DNA of 53,701 nucleotides, taken from the NCBI GenBank assembly GCA_964430245.1, contig CAYSEW010000019.1:1-53701 (forward strand), written 5' to 3'. The number at the start of each line of letters is the position of its first letter. Within the stretch, counting starts at the first letter, position 1. Source of the DNA: CAYSEW01 sp964430245 (lineage in GTDB: Bacteria > Bacteroidota > Bacteroidia > Flavobacteriales_D > Parvicellaceae). The notes below the pieces were generated by a model, which did no database searches, had not been told where the DNA came from, and saw nothing but the letters and a program-made list of their open reading frames with translations. Both the position numbers and the translations under genes were made by a program. Shown here piece by piece: positions 25,602 through 34,486 of this stretch.

Positions 25602-26066
25602 TTAATCTTCGTTAATAACTTCAATTTCACTTTTCTTTTTCTTTTTTCCTCCAATAGTCCATCTATATGCTATGGTTGAAATAAAACCAGCATCAAAGCT
25701 AATTTCCTGATTAGTTCCTACTTCAAAACTAAAAGTGAAATTTCCAATTTTAGCTTGTGGTCCGATTAATAGAGGCCATGGTCGAACTGCTAATGCTATG
25801 TTGTTTTTTAGGTTTCCATAACCAACAGCCACTTTCCCAGTTAAAATACTAGGAGCTGCAATTCCTACTTGATATTCAAAAATGCCATTATCTGTGATTT
25901 GTCTTGTTTGACCAAATAAAATACTTGCACCAGGGAAAGCATCATTGAAGTCATATCCATCAATCGCTGCTATTCCAATATTAAGCTCTATAAATTTGTT
26001 TTCCTTATTTTCTTGACTAAAGACTAACATTGGAGCTAATAATAAAATTGTAATAATTTTTTTCAT
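25602..26066 (-). CDS. Hypothetical envelope protein, small beta-barrel-like
   Basis: 154 aa. A signal peptide ends at VFSQE (about residue 18). Alternating hydrophobic segments (FIELNIGIAAI, EYQVGIAAP, FTFSFEVGT, GFISTIAYRWTIGG) suggest a small outer-membrane barrel. The C-terminus has five consecutive lysines and an acidic end. No family recognised. A -7 box lies at 26071-26078. Confidence 0.7.
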   Translation of the reverse strand: MKKIITILLLAPMLVFSQENKENKFIELNIGIAAIDGYDFNDAFPGASILFGQTRQITDNGIFEYQVGIAAPSILTGKVAVGYGNLKNNIALAVRPWPLLIGPQAKIGNFTFSFEVGTNQEISFDAGFISTIAYRWTIGGKKKKKSEIEVINED

Positions 26067-26070
26067 ATCA

Positions 26071-26078
26071 CAAATGTA
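26071..26078 (-). promoter_or_regulatory. -7 promoter box (TACATTTG) four bases before the start codon
   Basis: TACATTTG on the minus strand matches TAnnTTTG. It is separated from the ATG at 26066 by only GTGAT-like sequence, again predicting a nearly leaderless mRNA. No -33 TTG is visible. Confidence 0.45.
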
Positions 26079-26226
26079 TTTGAAATGTAGTCTTGATTGA
26101 AATCATATTTTACATTAAACGTATATTATAAATTAATATATTTTAATTTAAATAATTGATAATTAGTCTTTTAAAGTTTAATAAAAGTATATTTAAATAC
26201 GGTGTAATTGGTATTATTGAATTAAT

Positions 26227-26244
26227 TCTGTTCCTCCGGCTCCA
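26227..26244 (+). repeat. tRNA/tmRNA-3'-end-like direct repeat, copy 2
   Basis: TCTGTTCCTCCGGCTCCA, one mismatch to 25571-25588. It lies directly 3' of the minus-strand gene ending at 26247. The two copies bracket the 25602-26066 gene like attachment-site duplications. Confidence 0.5.
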
Positions 26245-26246
26245 GT

Positions 26247-27026
26247 TTAATTTGCCTTAACAAGAGTAAATAAAACCAATATAATTAGGTATATCCCTTT
26301 AAGACATTGCAAAAGCTGATAATCATTTTTAAACTGATCTTTTAATTGCTGAATCTGTAATGTTTTTGAAATTGTAAACACAAGGCATGCAAATAAAATA
26401 AGGGATATGATCATTATATGATTCAGTGAAATCCAGTCAATTTTATCCAATTGGGTTGCTTTATTAATCACCTCAAATATTAAGAGGGTGAAGGATAGTG
26501 AACCAATCATTGAAAAATGATTACTTAAAGATTTGTTAGTAGTTTTTAACTTAAATCCTGTTGAAAATAAGAGAACCGGAACCAAAATTGAAAAAGCAAA
26601 ATAAGAACCATAAAGAACATAAGGTGGCTTTGGCCAATGCAGGATCTTAAAAAGTATAAAAAACAGGGTAATAGAAAAAAGTAATGGTAAAATAGCATTT
26701 AAAGTTTTTCTTAAACTATAGGCAAATTCAATTAACACAATTGATAAGCCAATAATTGATGCTACTAATAATATATCGGCCCCTTTATAATGCATTATTT
26801 TAAATAAAACTCCAAGAACATAAATACCTCCTAATAATCCAGTAAAAAGCTTTCTGGATAAGAGTTTTGGACTACTGTTCTGAACGATAAAATCTATTAA
26901 TAAAATAACCATACCAATAAGGGAGGTGCAAATTATAGCAGCAGCTCCTGGCCAATGCATGAATTTAAATACATATCCTATTGCTAGGATTGTACCTATA
27001 AATAGGGAAGCTATATTTCTGATCAT
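26247..27026 (-). CDS. Polytopic membrane protein with three GldL-like F-K-x-M/L-H motifs
   Basis: 259 aa with about seven TM helices and almost no soluble domain. Three helices carry a related motif: FKFMHWPGA (20-28), FKIMHYKGA (75-83) and FKILHWPKP (126-134). The motif resembles the FKIxHWPGA stretch in the first helix of GldL, the T9SS/gliding motor protein. The long cytoplasmic part of GldL is missing. The protein may bind a partner helix or conduct protons in a similar way (inference). It lies upstream of the small barrel gene and has a 180-base spacer containing a repeat. Confidence 0.75.
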   Translation of the reverse strand: MIRNIASLFIGTILAIGYVFKFMHWPGAAAIICTSLIGMVILLIDFIVQNSSPKLLSRKLFTGLLGGIYVLGVLFKIMHYKGADILLVASIIGLSIVLIEFAYSLRKTLNAILPLLFSITLFFILFKILHWPKPPYVLYGSYFAFSILVPVLLFSTGFKLKTTNKSLSNHFSMIGSLSFTLLIFEVINKATQLDKIDWISLNHIMIISLILFACLVFTISKTLQIQQLKDQFKNDYQLLQCLKGIYLIILVLFTLVKAN

Positions 27027-27076
27027 AATTAAGTTTTTATTTTAGAATAACTTAATTATAAAAAGATACAAAGATT

Positions 27077-27277
27077 TTAAGGTTTTTTCTTTTTACTTAA
27101 AAAATACATGGTAATAGATCCAACAGCACCTCCAACTAATCCTCCAATAATGTTACCGGATTTTTGTAATTCTTCTATAAAGGTTCCTTTATCATCAGAA
27201 AATAAAGGAAATGAAAGACCTGCCCATAATCCAACAGATAAGGCAATAAAGAAAGTAAGGGTGGTTTTGTTTAGCAT
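27077..27277 (-). CDS. Small two-TM membrane protein
   Basis: 66 aa. Helices at about 5-24 and 43-59; the second is Gly-rich (GGLVGGAVGSITMYF), and the C-terminus KKKKP is basic. It starts four bases before the aspartate racemase gene's end on the same strand, so it is probably co-transcribed with it. Function unknown. Confidence 0.65.
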   Translation of the reverse strand: MLNKTTLTFFIALSVGLWAGLSFPLFSDDKGTFIEELQKSGNIIGGLVGGAVGSITMYFLSKKKKP

Positions 27278-27281
27278 GATT

Positions 27282-27995
27282 TTAGTTTTTATTTAATGAA
27301 TAATCTACTGCACTTTGAACAATTATTTCTATTGTGTCAAATAGTTTAATATCTGTATATGATTGATTGATAGCCAATGGGATTTCTGTACAACCCATTA
27401 CAATGGCTTCTGCACCTTTATTCACAAGGTCTCTTGCAATGTCTTTTAAAAAGATGATATCTTCAGTATTTTCTCTTTTTCCAGCCATTACATGTTTGAT
27501 CACCAAATTAAGTACTTTTTGTTGTTCTTCATTGGCTGAGATCACCTCTATGCCAGTTTCTTTAAAACTCTTTTGATAGAGCTGAAGCTGATTGGTGCTT
27601 TCTGAAGCAAATAGACCTATTTTTTTATATCCAAAATCAAGTACTTGCTTTTTAGTTTCTTCAATAATGTTAAATATTGGCACATTCACAGCATTTTGCA
27701 TATCATCAAAATAGCAATGGACCGTATTACATCCTATAATTATAAGATCACTTCCTGCTTTTTCTAATTGCTGTACCCCTTCAATTAATTGAGACTTCAC
27801 AAGCTCATGATCAGTAATTCCAGTTTCATCAAATCCAAAAAGGGTAAGGCTATTAATTATAATAGGAGGATAATCGCAATCCTGAATGGCATTGTATTCA
27901 TTTTGAGAATATTTAATGATCTTCCTGTATAAAGTTGAAGATGCTTCTGGACCCATTCCTCCAAGTACCCCTATGGTCTTGTTTCTATCAATCAT
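27282..27995 (-). CDS. Aspartate/glutamate racemase family protein
   Basis: 237 aa, usual family length. IGVLGGMGPEAS (8-19) binds the substrate carboxylate. The two catalytic cysteines are Cys89 (IIGCNTVH) and Cys202 (VMGCTEIPL). The sequence fits aspartate racemase better than MurI. Cytoplasmic. Likely produces or consumes D-aspartate. It is followed by the small membrane protein gene and preceded by a T9SS gene 12 bases upstream. Confidence 0.9.
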   Translation of the reverse strand: MIDRNKTIGVLGGMGPEASSTLYRKIIKYSQNEYNAIQDCDYPPIIINSLTLFGFDETGITDHELVKSQLIEGVQQLEKAGSDLIIIGCNTVHCYFDDMQNAVNVPIFNIIEETKKQVLDFGYKKIGLFASESTNQLQLYQKSFKETGIEVISANEEQQKVLNLVIKHVMAGKRENTEDIIFLKDIARDLVNKGAEAIVMGCTEIPLAINQSYTDIKLFDTIEIIVQSAVDYSLNKN

Positions 27996-28007
27996 TTATA
28001 GAGTAAT

Positions 28008-29282
28008 TTAATGAATAACAAATTTGTGTCTTTGATTAGACCCATCAGTATTAATATTCAAAAAATAAATGCCAGGTGTTTCATTGAGCTCTATTTTAAT
28101 GAAATCACAATCGTGTTTTTCAATTGAGCTGATTAATCTGCCATTTAAATCATTAATTGTGAGATTTATATTTTGATATGATTTTACAAATCTAATATTG
28201 ATAAGGTCCTTAGAAGGATTGGGAAATAAAATCAAGTTGTTAGAAGAAATAAAGTGAGTTCCTACAGTATTTACCAAGTAACAGCTGGATGTGTCGATAC
28301 AATTATTTTCTGTGATTATTACTGCATAGGTTCCATTATTAGTAGCTGTAAATGATGTGTTATTTTGACTGGGTAATAAAGTGAAATTATTATCACAATC
28401 AACCCATTGATAGAAGGATGCACCAGAATTATTAGCAGTAAGTAATGTGCTGTTTTGTGAAACGGAAGTATCTACCTGGTTAACTGTTAAAGATGTAATT
28501 ATAATACTATCACAAAAATTAGCTGCTGTAATTATACTTGTATCTGTAGTTGAGGCTGTAATATCTTGTTGAGTTGTTCCATCTGGATAAGTATAGTCTG
28601 TACCACTACATATTGTGTCATTTACATAAGTAGTTGTAATTGAACCTCCAATGTATATGTCATCCCATGCAGAATAGGTGGTTCCATTTGCATTAAAGGT
28701 TCCGTTGGAAAGAATAATTTTAGAAATACTTGCAAAGTAATTTCTAAATCCAAAATTTGAAGTGATAAGCTGTCCGTCTATATAAAGATCGGAGGATTGT
28801 GAAAACCAGTCAATATTTTTATATTCTACAAAATACCATGCATTGTTACTGGCGGCATGTAAATAAGTTGTATTTCCTATGATCCTTAAGCTTCCATTGA
28901 AATAATTAACGAAATACATTCCAGTATTGCCTCCACTATAAGTATTAACATCTCCAATAATGATTGTTGCTGCACCAGTAGTAGATGTGTTGTTAGTTTT
29001 AATCCAATAAGAAATTGTAGATGGCTGAGATGAAGTGAAATTAGCTTCCATGCCATCATAAAGTGTTAATGGGAAGGCAGAGTTCATGTTGGTCTCTAGA
29101 GAGTAAGTGCCAGATGCAATATCGATATTAGTAGAATAAAAAGAATTAGTAGCACCAGTCCAATGAGCTAAAATACTATTGCTTTCAAAATCATCGTAGA
29201 AGACTGCGCACTGCTGAGCGCTGAGGTTAACAGGTGAAAATAGAAGGTAGATAATTAGAAAAAGTAATATTTTTTTTATCAT
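28008..29282 (-). CDS. T9SS-secreted protein with a LamG-like domain
   Basis: 424 aa. A signal peptide ends at NLSAQ. The N-terminal domain (about 28-215, CAVFYDDFESNS, STISYWIKTN, WYFVEYKN, WDDIYIGG) matches the concanavalin/LamG jelly roll that binds sugars or proteins. A Thr/Ser-rich middle contains DTICSGTDYTYPDG and an Ig-like repeat. The C-terminal type A sorting domain starts near LILFPNPSKD. Extracellular, probably adhesive. Confidence 0.85.
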   Translation of the reverse strand: MIKKILLFLIIYLLFSPVNLSAQQCAVFYDDFESNSILAHWTGATNSFYSTNIDIASGTYSLETNMNSAFPLTLYDGMEANFTSSQPSTISYWIKTNNTSTTGAATIIIGDVNTYSGGNTGMYFVNYFNGSLRIIGNTTYLHAASNNAWYFVEYKNIDWFSQSSDLYIDGQLITSNFGFRNYFASISKIILSNGTFNANGTTYSAWDDIYIGGSITTTYVNDTICSGTDYTYPDGTTQQDITASTTDTSIITAANFCDSIIITSLTVNQVDTSVSQNSTLLTANNSGASFYQWVDCDNNFTLLPSQNNTSFTATNNGTYAVIITENNCIDTSSCYLVNTVGTHFISSNNLILFPNPSKDLINIRFVKSYQNINLTINDLNGRLISSIEKHDCDFIKIELNETPGIYFLNINTDGSNQRHKFVIH

Positions 29283-29357
29283 CTATAAGAGAATTAATTC
29301 TCTATAAAGTTACTAAATATTACCAAATTGATTGAATTAAGGGGTTACCTAGATAAT

Positions 29358-29549
29358 TTATTTTTTATTTCGATAATATGCCCATATAACTCCCAAAGCT
29401 ATAAAACCAAGACCCATTCCTATTTGCCAACCAGCAGCAGTTTTATCCATAAGGGTACCTATACCACCACCTATAAACATACAGCCAACAAATACCATGC
29501 TTCCTATATAAGTATAAAAGCTATCTTTTTTATTGTTTTTTTCTTCCAT
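29358..29549 (-). CDS. AtpZ/AtpI-like small membrane protein
   Basis: 63 aa with two TM helices. The pattern YIGSMVFVGCMFIGGGIGTLMDK, shown here as key residues G-G-G-x-G-x-x-x-D-K, followed by a second helix ending in YYRNKK, is typical of AtpZ/AtpI, the F-ATPase-associated Mg/Ca-channel-like family. No ATP synthase genes are in the window, so it is displaced from its usual operon, or a paralogue. Confidence 0.7.
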   Translation of the reverse strand: MEEKNNKKDSFYTYIGSMVFVGCMFIGGGIGTLMDKTAAGWQIGMGLGFIALGVIWAYYRNKK

Positions 29550-29608
29550 GTATTAAAGTTACTAATTAAAGGTGTGTTTAATAACTTTAATATACATTTT
29601 TGAAAGGA

Positions 29609-30382
29609 TTAAATAATGCCTAATCCCATTAGTGTAGATAGTAAAATTAGCATTATAGTAACTAAAATATTCACTTGTTTTATGGTTACTTTTTTTAATA
29701 ATTGTCTTCCAAGGATTGCTCCGGAAAAAGCAGCTATTACAGCAGAAATAAGCAATAATGCATTGTTCTCAATATCGAATTGACTGTATTTAGTGAAATA
29801 AATAGAGATCCTGGAAACATCAACAATAGATGCTATAATTACTCCTGTAGCAATAAAGCTCTCTTTTGTAAGACCGCATTTTATTAAAAAAGCACTTCGC
29901 AATGCTCCTTGATGGCCAGATAGACCACCAAAAAAACCACTGATTAATCCTCCAGCTAATAATTTGTTTTTGGAAAATTCAAGATTTTGAAAAAAGGGAA
30001 GTAGCTCCAAAATGGCAAAAAATAAGATGATAATTGAGATGATGAGCTTTATTGGAGTTATCTCACATTCTATATTGCCTAATTGATAACTTGCCAAAAT
30101 AGAATTACTAGAAAAATAGATTAAAATTCCTGCTCCTATTAAAGCACCAATAATTGCAGGCATTCCAAATTGAAAAACAATTTTCCAGGATGCAAACTTG
30201 CCTACAATTGAAATTTTGAACAGATTATTTAATAAATGAACAATCCCAGTAAGAGCAATGGCAATTTCAACAGGAAAGAAAATAGCAAAAACAGGCATTA
30301 AAATTGTGCCAAGCCCAAATCCAGAAAAAAAAGTTAGAATAGAGGCTATAAAAGCTATGAAACTTATGAAAAGTATCTCCAT
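29609..30382 (-). CDS. TauE/SafE-family permease
   Basis: 257 aa from the ATG at 30382. A start at 30433 would read through the cold-shock terminator. Eight or so TM helices. The two family repeats start with FFSGFGLGTILMPVFAIFFP and GGLISGFFGGLSGHQGALRS. Members move sulfite, sulfoacetate or other small anions. No sulfur-oxidation genes are nearby, so the substrate is unknown. Confidence 0.85.
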   Translation of the reverse strand: MEILFISFIAFIASILTFFSGFGLGTILMPVFAIFFPVEIAIALTGIVHLLNNLFKISIVGKFASWKIVFQFGMPAIIGALIGAGILIYFSSNSILASYQLGNIECEITPIKLIISIIILFFAILELLPFFQNLEFSKNKLLAGGLISGFFGGLSGHQGALRSAFLIKCGLTKESFIATGVIIASIVDVSRISIYFTKYSQFDIENNALLLISAVIAAFSGAILGRQLLKKVTIKQVNILVTIMLILLSTLMGLGII

Positions 30383-30398
30383 TTTAATTATTAATGCA

Positions 30399-30425
30399 AA
30401 AAAAAAGCCTGTATAAACAGGCTTT
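30399..30425 (-). terminator. Rho-independent terminator of the cold-shock gene
   Basis: AAAGCCTGT and ACAGGCTTT arms form a perfect stem over 30404-30425 with a short TTAT-type loop. On the minus strand it continues into a run of Ts (As at 30399-30406 on plus). It separates the cold-shock gene from the permease gene. Confidence 0.88.
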
Positions 30426-30445
30426 AAGAACAATTAAATAGAAGA

Positions 30446-30637
30446 TTAAACAACTTTAACGTTTACTGCGTTTAATCCTTTTTTACCTTCTTTTAATTCA
30501 AATTCTACTGCATCTCCATCTTTAATTTCATCAATTAAACCAGAAACGTGTACAAAATGTTCTTCATTTGATTCGTCTTCTTTAATAAATCCAAAACCTT
30601 TGGTTGAGTTAAAGAATTTTACTGTGCCTTTATTCAT
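30446..30637 (-). CDS. Cold-shock domain protein (CspA family)
   Basis: 63 aa from the ATG at 30637, which gives the canonical N-terminus MNKGTVKFFN; an upstream ATG adds a nonsense hydrophobic extension. RNP1 is KGFGFI (13-18) and RNP2 is HFVHVS (27-32). Binds single-stranded RNA/DNA as an RNA chaperone. It is monocistronic, with its own promoter (30662-30694) and terminator (30399-30425). Confidence 0.97.
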   Translation of the reverse strand: MNKGTVKFFNSTKGFGFIKEDESNEEHFVHVSGLIDEIKDGDAVEFELKEGKKGLNAVNVKVV

Positions 30638-30661
30638 TGTTGTAATAATTATAATAAGTTG

Positions 30662-30694
30662 CAAACATAGTATAAAAGTTATTGGTTTTACAAA
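30662..30694 (-). promoter_or_regulatory. Bacteroidota promoter of the cold-shock gene (-33 TTTG, -7 TATGTTTG)
   Basis: On the minus strand TTTG (30691-30694) is followed after 21 bases by TATGTTTG (30662-30669). This matches TTG-N(17-23)-TAnnTTTG. The predicted transcription start lies about 15-20 bases upstream of the ATG. It is the best full promoter in the window. Confidence 0.8.
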
Positions 30695-30839
30695 TTGTTT
30701 AACTTAAAATTTTCAATTATTTACAATAAAATAGTTTTTTTGTCACAAGAAGTAATAGGTATTTTTTAATATTTGTGTAGCTATTTTAGCTATTAGTATT
30801 TTATAGAATACTAATATTAGTTAATCAAATTTTAATAGC

Positions 30840-32192
30840 ATGAGACTTAAAGAATTTATAATTACTAGTATAATAATTGTGCCTATCATATTAGCATGTG
30901 GGTGGGATTATGATACTATTGCCATGGAGAAAAAGAAATTTCCCAATATTCATGAATTGATAGTAGGTAAATTTTTAAGACATTCTCAGGAATTTTATCA
31001 TTGGCGTATTATTGATAGAAAACTTCAACTTCATGATCATCCAGATAGCTTGGAATTATATGATGATCTAGGTGTAGCTTATGATAAGACAGGACAACAT
31101 GAGAAGGCAATAAGAACCATGCAGATCAAGGATTCAATTGAACCGGGTTTATATGAAACCTATGCTAATATAGGGACTTTCTATATTCATAATGGTGATT
31201 TTAGAACAGGGGTTAGCTATATTGAAAAAGCCATAGAGATCAATCCTGATGCTCATTTTGGAAGAGAAGTATATCAGAAACACCTAGTAGATTATGTATT
31301 GGAAAAATTAGATACCAATAAGGTGCTTTCATTACCCTTAGCAGTTAATAACAGGGAAAATAATTTTTATCATTATTTAAAAGAACATCAGTTTAATGGT
31401 AAATCCTCTCCAGAAAAAATTGCTGAAGCAATAAAAGGTATTTCAGGAATGATGCATTTTGGTCAGTATAGACATCCAGTATTACTTGAAGTTTTATCCG
31501 ATCTTCTTTTAGAAACAGATGATTATAGTGGTAGTGGACATTTAGGTGCCCGTGCTTATTTAAAGGCTAGTTATGAATCTAAAGATGAAAAAACTTCGAA
31601 AGCTTATAGAAAAAAAGCTGATGAAGCTAGAGAAAGAGCACATCACCCAGAACGCATAATGAGGAATAGGCCTCAAGAATGGCTAGACAGAATGAGAAGA
31701 AGAGGTCCTCATGCATACAAGATGAAATATTTGGAATCAGCTCTGAAATATGAGATACAGTCTGCAGAACTCTGGTTTGATTCTGTAAGAAATAATGAGA
31801 TCAGATGGATCCATGCAAAGATCGATGCAGATTCCGCTTTTGCAGTTACTTATTATGATCCTGGAAATGTGAATTATGTAAGGGAAAAATTAGTACATAT
31901 AAATAATTTAGTAGATGAACAAAAATGGCTCGAAAGACAGCTTTTAAGACCAGATTCAATCACTTACCAGCTGCATAGCTTTAAACAATTACCTGATTCT
32001 ATTGTTAAAGAGATATGGAATCTTTATGATCAAGAATTTGAAGCTATTCAGGCGGAGCAGAATGAAGAGCAATCATTAATCATGAATAAGGAAATAGAAG
32101 AAGATAATTGGTCTGTATGGTGGGTATATACAGGTGCTTTTGGGTTATTAGCATTGCTTTTTTTCTTCAAATTCAGAAAGAGTCTTAAATAA
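30840..32192 (+). CDS. TPR lipoprotein with a C-terminal TM helix
   Basis: 450 aa. The lipobox ILAC is at residues 17-20. TPR units lie at about 65-130 (LYDDLGVAYDKTGQHEKAI, NIGTFYIHNGDFRTGVSYIEKAIEINPD), and a mostly helical, charged region runs to about 425. It ends in a hydrophobic helix (VYTGAFGLLALLFFF) and a basic tail. The topology, lipid at one end and TM helix at the other, is odd; one of the two may not be used. Function unknown, probably a scaffold in the envelope. It stands alone on the plus strand. Confidence 0.75.
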   Translation: MRLKEFIITSIIIVPIILACGWDYDTIAMEKKKFPNIHELIVGKFLRHSQEFYHWRIIDRKLQLHDHPDSLELYDDLGVAYDKTGQHEKAIRTMQIKDSIEPGLYETYANIGTFYIHNGDFRTGVSYIEKAIEINPDAHFGREVYQKHLVDYVLEKLDTNKVLSLPLAVNNRENNFYHYLKEHQFNGKSSPEKIAEAIKGISGMMHFGQYRHPVLLEVLSDLLLETDDYSGSGHLGARAYLKASYESKDEKTSKAYRKKADEARERAHHPERIMRNRPQEWLDRMRRRGPHAYKMKYLESALKYEIQSAELWFDSVRNNEIRWIHAKIDADSAFAVTYYDPGNVNYVREKLVHINNLVDEQKWLERQLLRPDSITYQLHSFKQLPDSIVKEIWNLYDQEFEAIQAEQNEEQSLIMNKEIEEDNWSVWWVYTGAFGLLALLFFFKFRKSLK

Positions 32193-32197
32193 AGCTT

Positions 32198-33706
32198 TTA
32201 TTCATATTTAATTTTACTTATAAAATAGACTTTCCTCTTCCTTTTTACATTGTTCTCTTTTTCTTTATTGATAATTTTCTGGCTACCATAAGCAAGAAAG
32301 TATTTGTCATACCAGAAATCAATATTTGAAAAGGTGCCTTTTGTTTTATCACCAGAAAAATTGGTTTCTATTTTATCGGATTCTTTTTCTTTCAGAACAG
32401 AGCCATTAAAATCAAAGGATTTTGAATAAATTCTATTTCTGCTTGAAAAGACCAAATTAATAGAGTTTTGTTTTTGCTCTGCAATTGAGATAAATCTCTT
32501 TACATAAAATGGTTTATAAGCACCAAAGAGCTCAAAGATCTGATCCCATATTAATTCACCTTTTTTATCGAATTTTCCTAAAATAGCATGAGTGTATTGA
32601 TAGCCATCAAAAACTTGTCTGTATTGAGTAGTGGTTACACCATTTACAGTAGTTTGATAAGGTTCCATTCTGTAAGTGGGGTAGTAAGCTTCACCTAAAA
32701 AAAGATATCCATCGTTTAGCTGGATCAGTCCATGAGCTGCTATACGATAATTGAAACTCAATTCTTTTCCCCTTTTCTCTTTTTTTCCTTTTTTCTTTTC
32801 GATTTTTTTTTGTTTTCTTTCTGGTAAATAAGAGAGGAAATTTTCAAGGTCTAGAAAATTATAGAATTTAATATAATCGATATTATTTTTATGGGCTTGA
32901 CTAAAGAATAACCCCTCAGACATTCCTGTAAATTTTGATGAATAGGTGCCGTTGAAGATGTATTTGTTGTCACTTATCTTTGATGCTGAAATGTCTATTA
33001 TGTTCTTCTCAATATCATTTGTGAAATTAAAGACCTCTACTTTTTCGCCTTTGTCATTTAAACGAATCACATAAATATCAGATTCCTTTTTTTTAATAAG
33101 TGCTTTTACATATAGGAATATTTCGTTGGATTCATTAAGGATTTGAAAATTCATTAAGGATATATCTTTAGAACTATAGTCTTTAATAGAGATAGGTATT
33201 AAGTTTTTCTCTCCAGTCTTCCAGTTGATAGCAAATAAAAAGGGAGCTTTTTTAATGGTAGTTTTTAAATAAGCAATTTCGCCTAAAACAGCCATGGATT
33301 TTACATAGGATTTTTTAGGTATCAATCCACTTACTTGTATTTCTTCTAAATTAGAAGCATTTATTGTAATAAGCTGGTATTCTCCCTTTTTGTTAGTAAA
33401 TAATGTGTAGAGTCTTTCATTGTCAGAAAATGTTTCATTTTTAAAATATCTTTTATTAAGTAGCAGCTTTTTAGTTTTAACCTGTTCTAAGTTAGTGTTG
33501 TACAAATCATACTTCCATTCAGTTTCATTATTTATAGTTTGAATTTTTTTTGAGTTCATGAGAAACCCATGTTCTTTAAATTCAGTAATTCGTTCATTGT
33601 AGTATCCATCTTTTAATTCAAATTCAATTCTTTTTTCATAAGTGATTTGACTAAAATAGAAGGGTGATGTAATTAAAAAAATAATAGTTGAAAGAGTAGT
33701 TTTCAT
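32198..33706 (-). CDS. Exported hypothetical protein, probable beta-propeller
   Basis: 502 aa from the ATG at 33706, chosen because it places a proper signal peptide (ending FYFSQ) at the N-terminus; an earlier ATG adds 14 residues. The mature part has many repeated short strands (YLKTTIKKAPFLFAINWKTG, FLYVKALIKKKE), which suggests a beta-propeller. A Lys-rich stretch lies around KQKKIEKKKGKKEKRGK. No T9SS tail and no recognised family. The upstream gene is 46 bases away on the same strand. Confidence 0.7.
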   Translation of the reverse strand: MKTTLSTIIFLITSPFYFSQITYEKRIEFELKDGYYNERITEFKEHGFLMNSKKIQTINNETEWKYDLYNTNLEQVKTKKLLLNKRYFKNETFSDNERLYTLFTNKKGEYQLITINASNLEEIQVSGLIPKKSYVKSMAVLGEIAYLKTTIKKAPFLFAINWKTGEKNLIPISIKDYSSKDISLMNFQILNESNEIFLYVKALIKKKESDIYVIRLNDKGEKVEVFNFTNDIEKNIIDISASKISDNKYIFNGTYSSKFTGMSEGLFFSQAHKNNIDYIKFYNFLDLENFLSYLPERKQKKIEKKKGKKEKRGKELSFNYRIAAHGLIQLNDGYLFLGEAYYPTYRMEPYQTTVNGVTTTQYRQVFDGYQYTHAILGKFDKKGELIWDQIFELFGAYKPFYVKRFISIAEQKQNSINLVFSSRNRIYSKSFDFNGSVLKEKESDKIETNFSGDKTKGTFSNIDFWYDKYFLAYGSQKIINKEKENNVKRKRKVYFISKIKYE

Positions 33707-33751
33707 ATATGTTAAGTTCAATAAATTTCTTCTAAGGTATAGATACATAAC

Positions 33752-34450
33752 TTATTTAAGAAAACCAAAATCTACATGATAATGGTCGTCATGGACTTCA
33801 TCTATTAGCTTAGGTAGTTTTCTTGCAAAATAGATGCCACTTCGCTTTAGTTTTCTTCCCGACCTAGATTTGAAAAGATCATCTTTAAGATCTAATTTAA
33901 ATATTACTTTTTTAATGTACATTCTATTTTTTCTGGCTATTTTCTCTAGAATAAGTAGATGATTTGCCATGGTTTCAAAATCTATTGTGACTTGCTTGTT
34001 TAATTTGGATATTCCTTGCTTATCGAATTTCATTAGGTAATGAGATATTCCAAAATGGTGATGGAAATGATAGGGTTTTCCATTTTTCAATAAGGGAGTG
34101 CCAAAATCTATTGAAGTTCCATTCTGATGGGTTCTGTGGGGAAACATTTTTCCACCATTTCTTTCCGAACACTCCATCAATAAAAATTTCCTTTCAGGAT
34201 AGTTTTGCTCACAAACCTTATAGGATTGAAGCGAGATGTCCAATACTTTAGCATGAACCCATGCTCTGTTTAACAAAGAGTAGGAGAGTGGTGAAAAGTA
34301 TTTGTAATTCTCTCCTTTATAAGGGAATTTTCTTCCATTACTAAGGCTACCATTATTGACTTTTCCTTCAGAAATACTTTTACCTTTCCCTTTAGGCATC
34401 GTTGAACAACCATAAATAGCTACAATAAATACTAATGTAATTCTAATCAC
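33752..34450 (-). CDS. MepA-like (LAS-family) murein endopeptidase lipoprotein
   Basis: 232 aa. The lipobox AIYGC puts the acylated Cys at residue 15. The zinc motif of LAS peptidases is complete: His108-x6-Asp115 (HQNGTSID) and His223-x-His225 (DDHYHVDFG). This fits the penicillin-insensitive murein endopeptidase type, which cleaves D-Ala-mDAP cross-links. Sequence around YHFHHHFGISHY adds further His residues. Acts in the periplasm on peptidoglycan. Family known, exact bond specificity inferred. Confidence 0.82.
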   Translation of the reverse strand: MIRITLVFIVAIYGCSTMPKGKGKSISEGKVNNGSLSNGRKFPYKGENYKYFSPLSYSLLNRAWVHAKVLDISLQSYKVCEQNYPERKFLLMECSERNGGKMFPHRTHQNGTSIDFGTPLLKNGKPYHFHHHFGISHYLMKFDKQGISKLNKQVTIDFETMANHLLILEKIARKNRMYIKKVIFKLDLKDDLFKSRSGRKLKRSGIYFARKLPKLIDEVHDDHYHVDFGFLK

Positions 34451-34486
34451 ATTAATAGAATTACAAATTTTAATTTAGGTACAACT

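Noticed and set aside
29328..29603. Open frame of 91 codons on the plus strand
   Set aside because: It is antisense to the AtpZ-like gene at 29358-29549, which has a convincing family pattern; the plus-strand product is low-complexity and lacks a start context.
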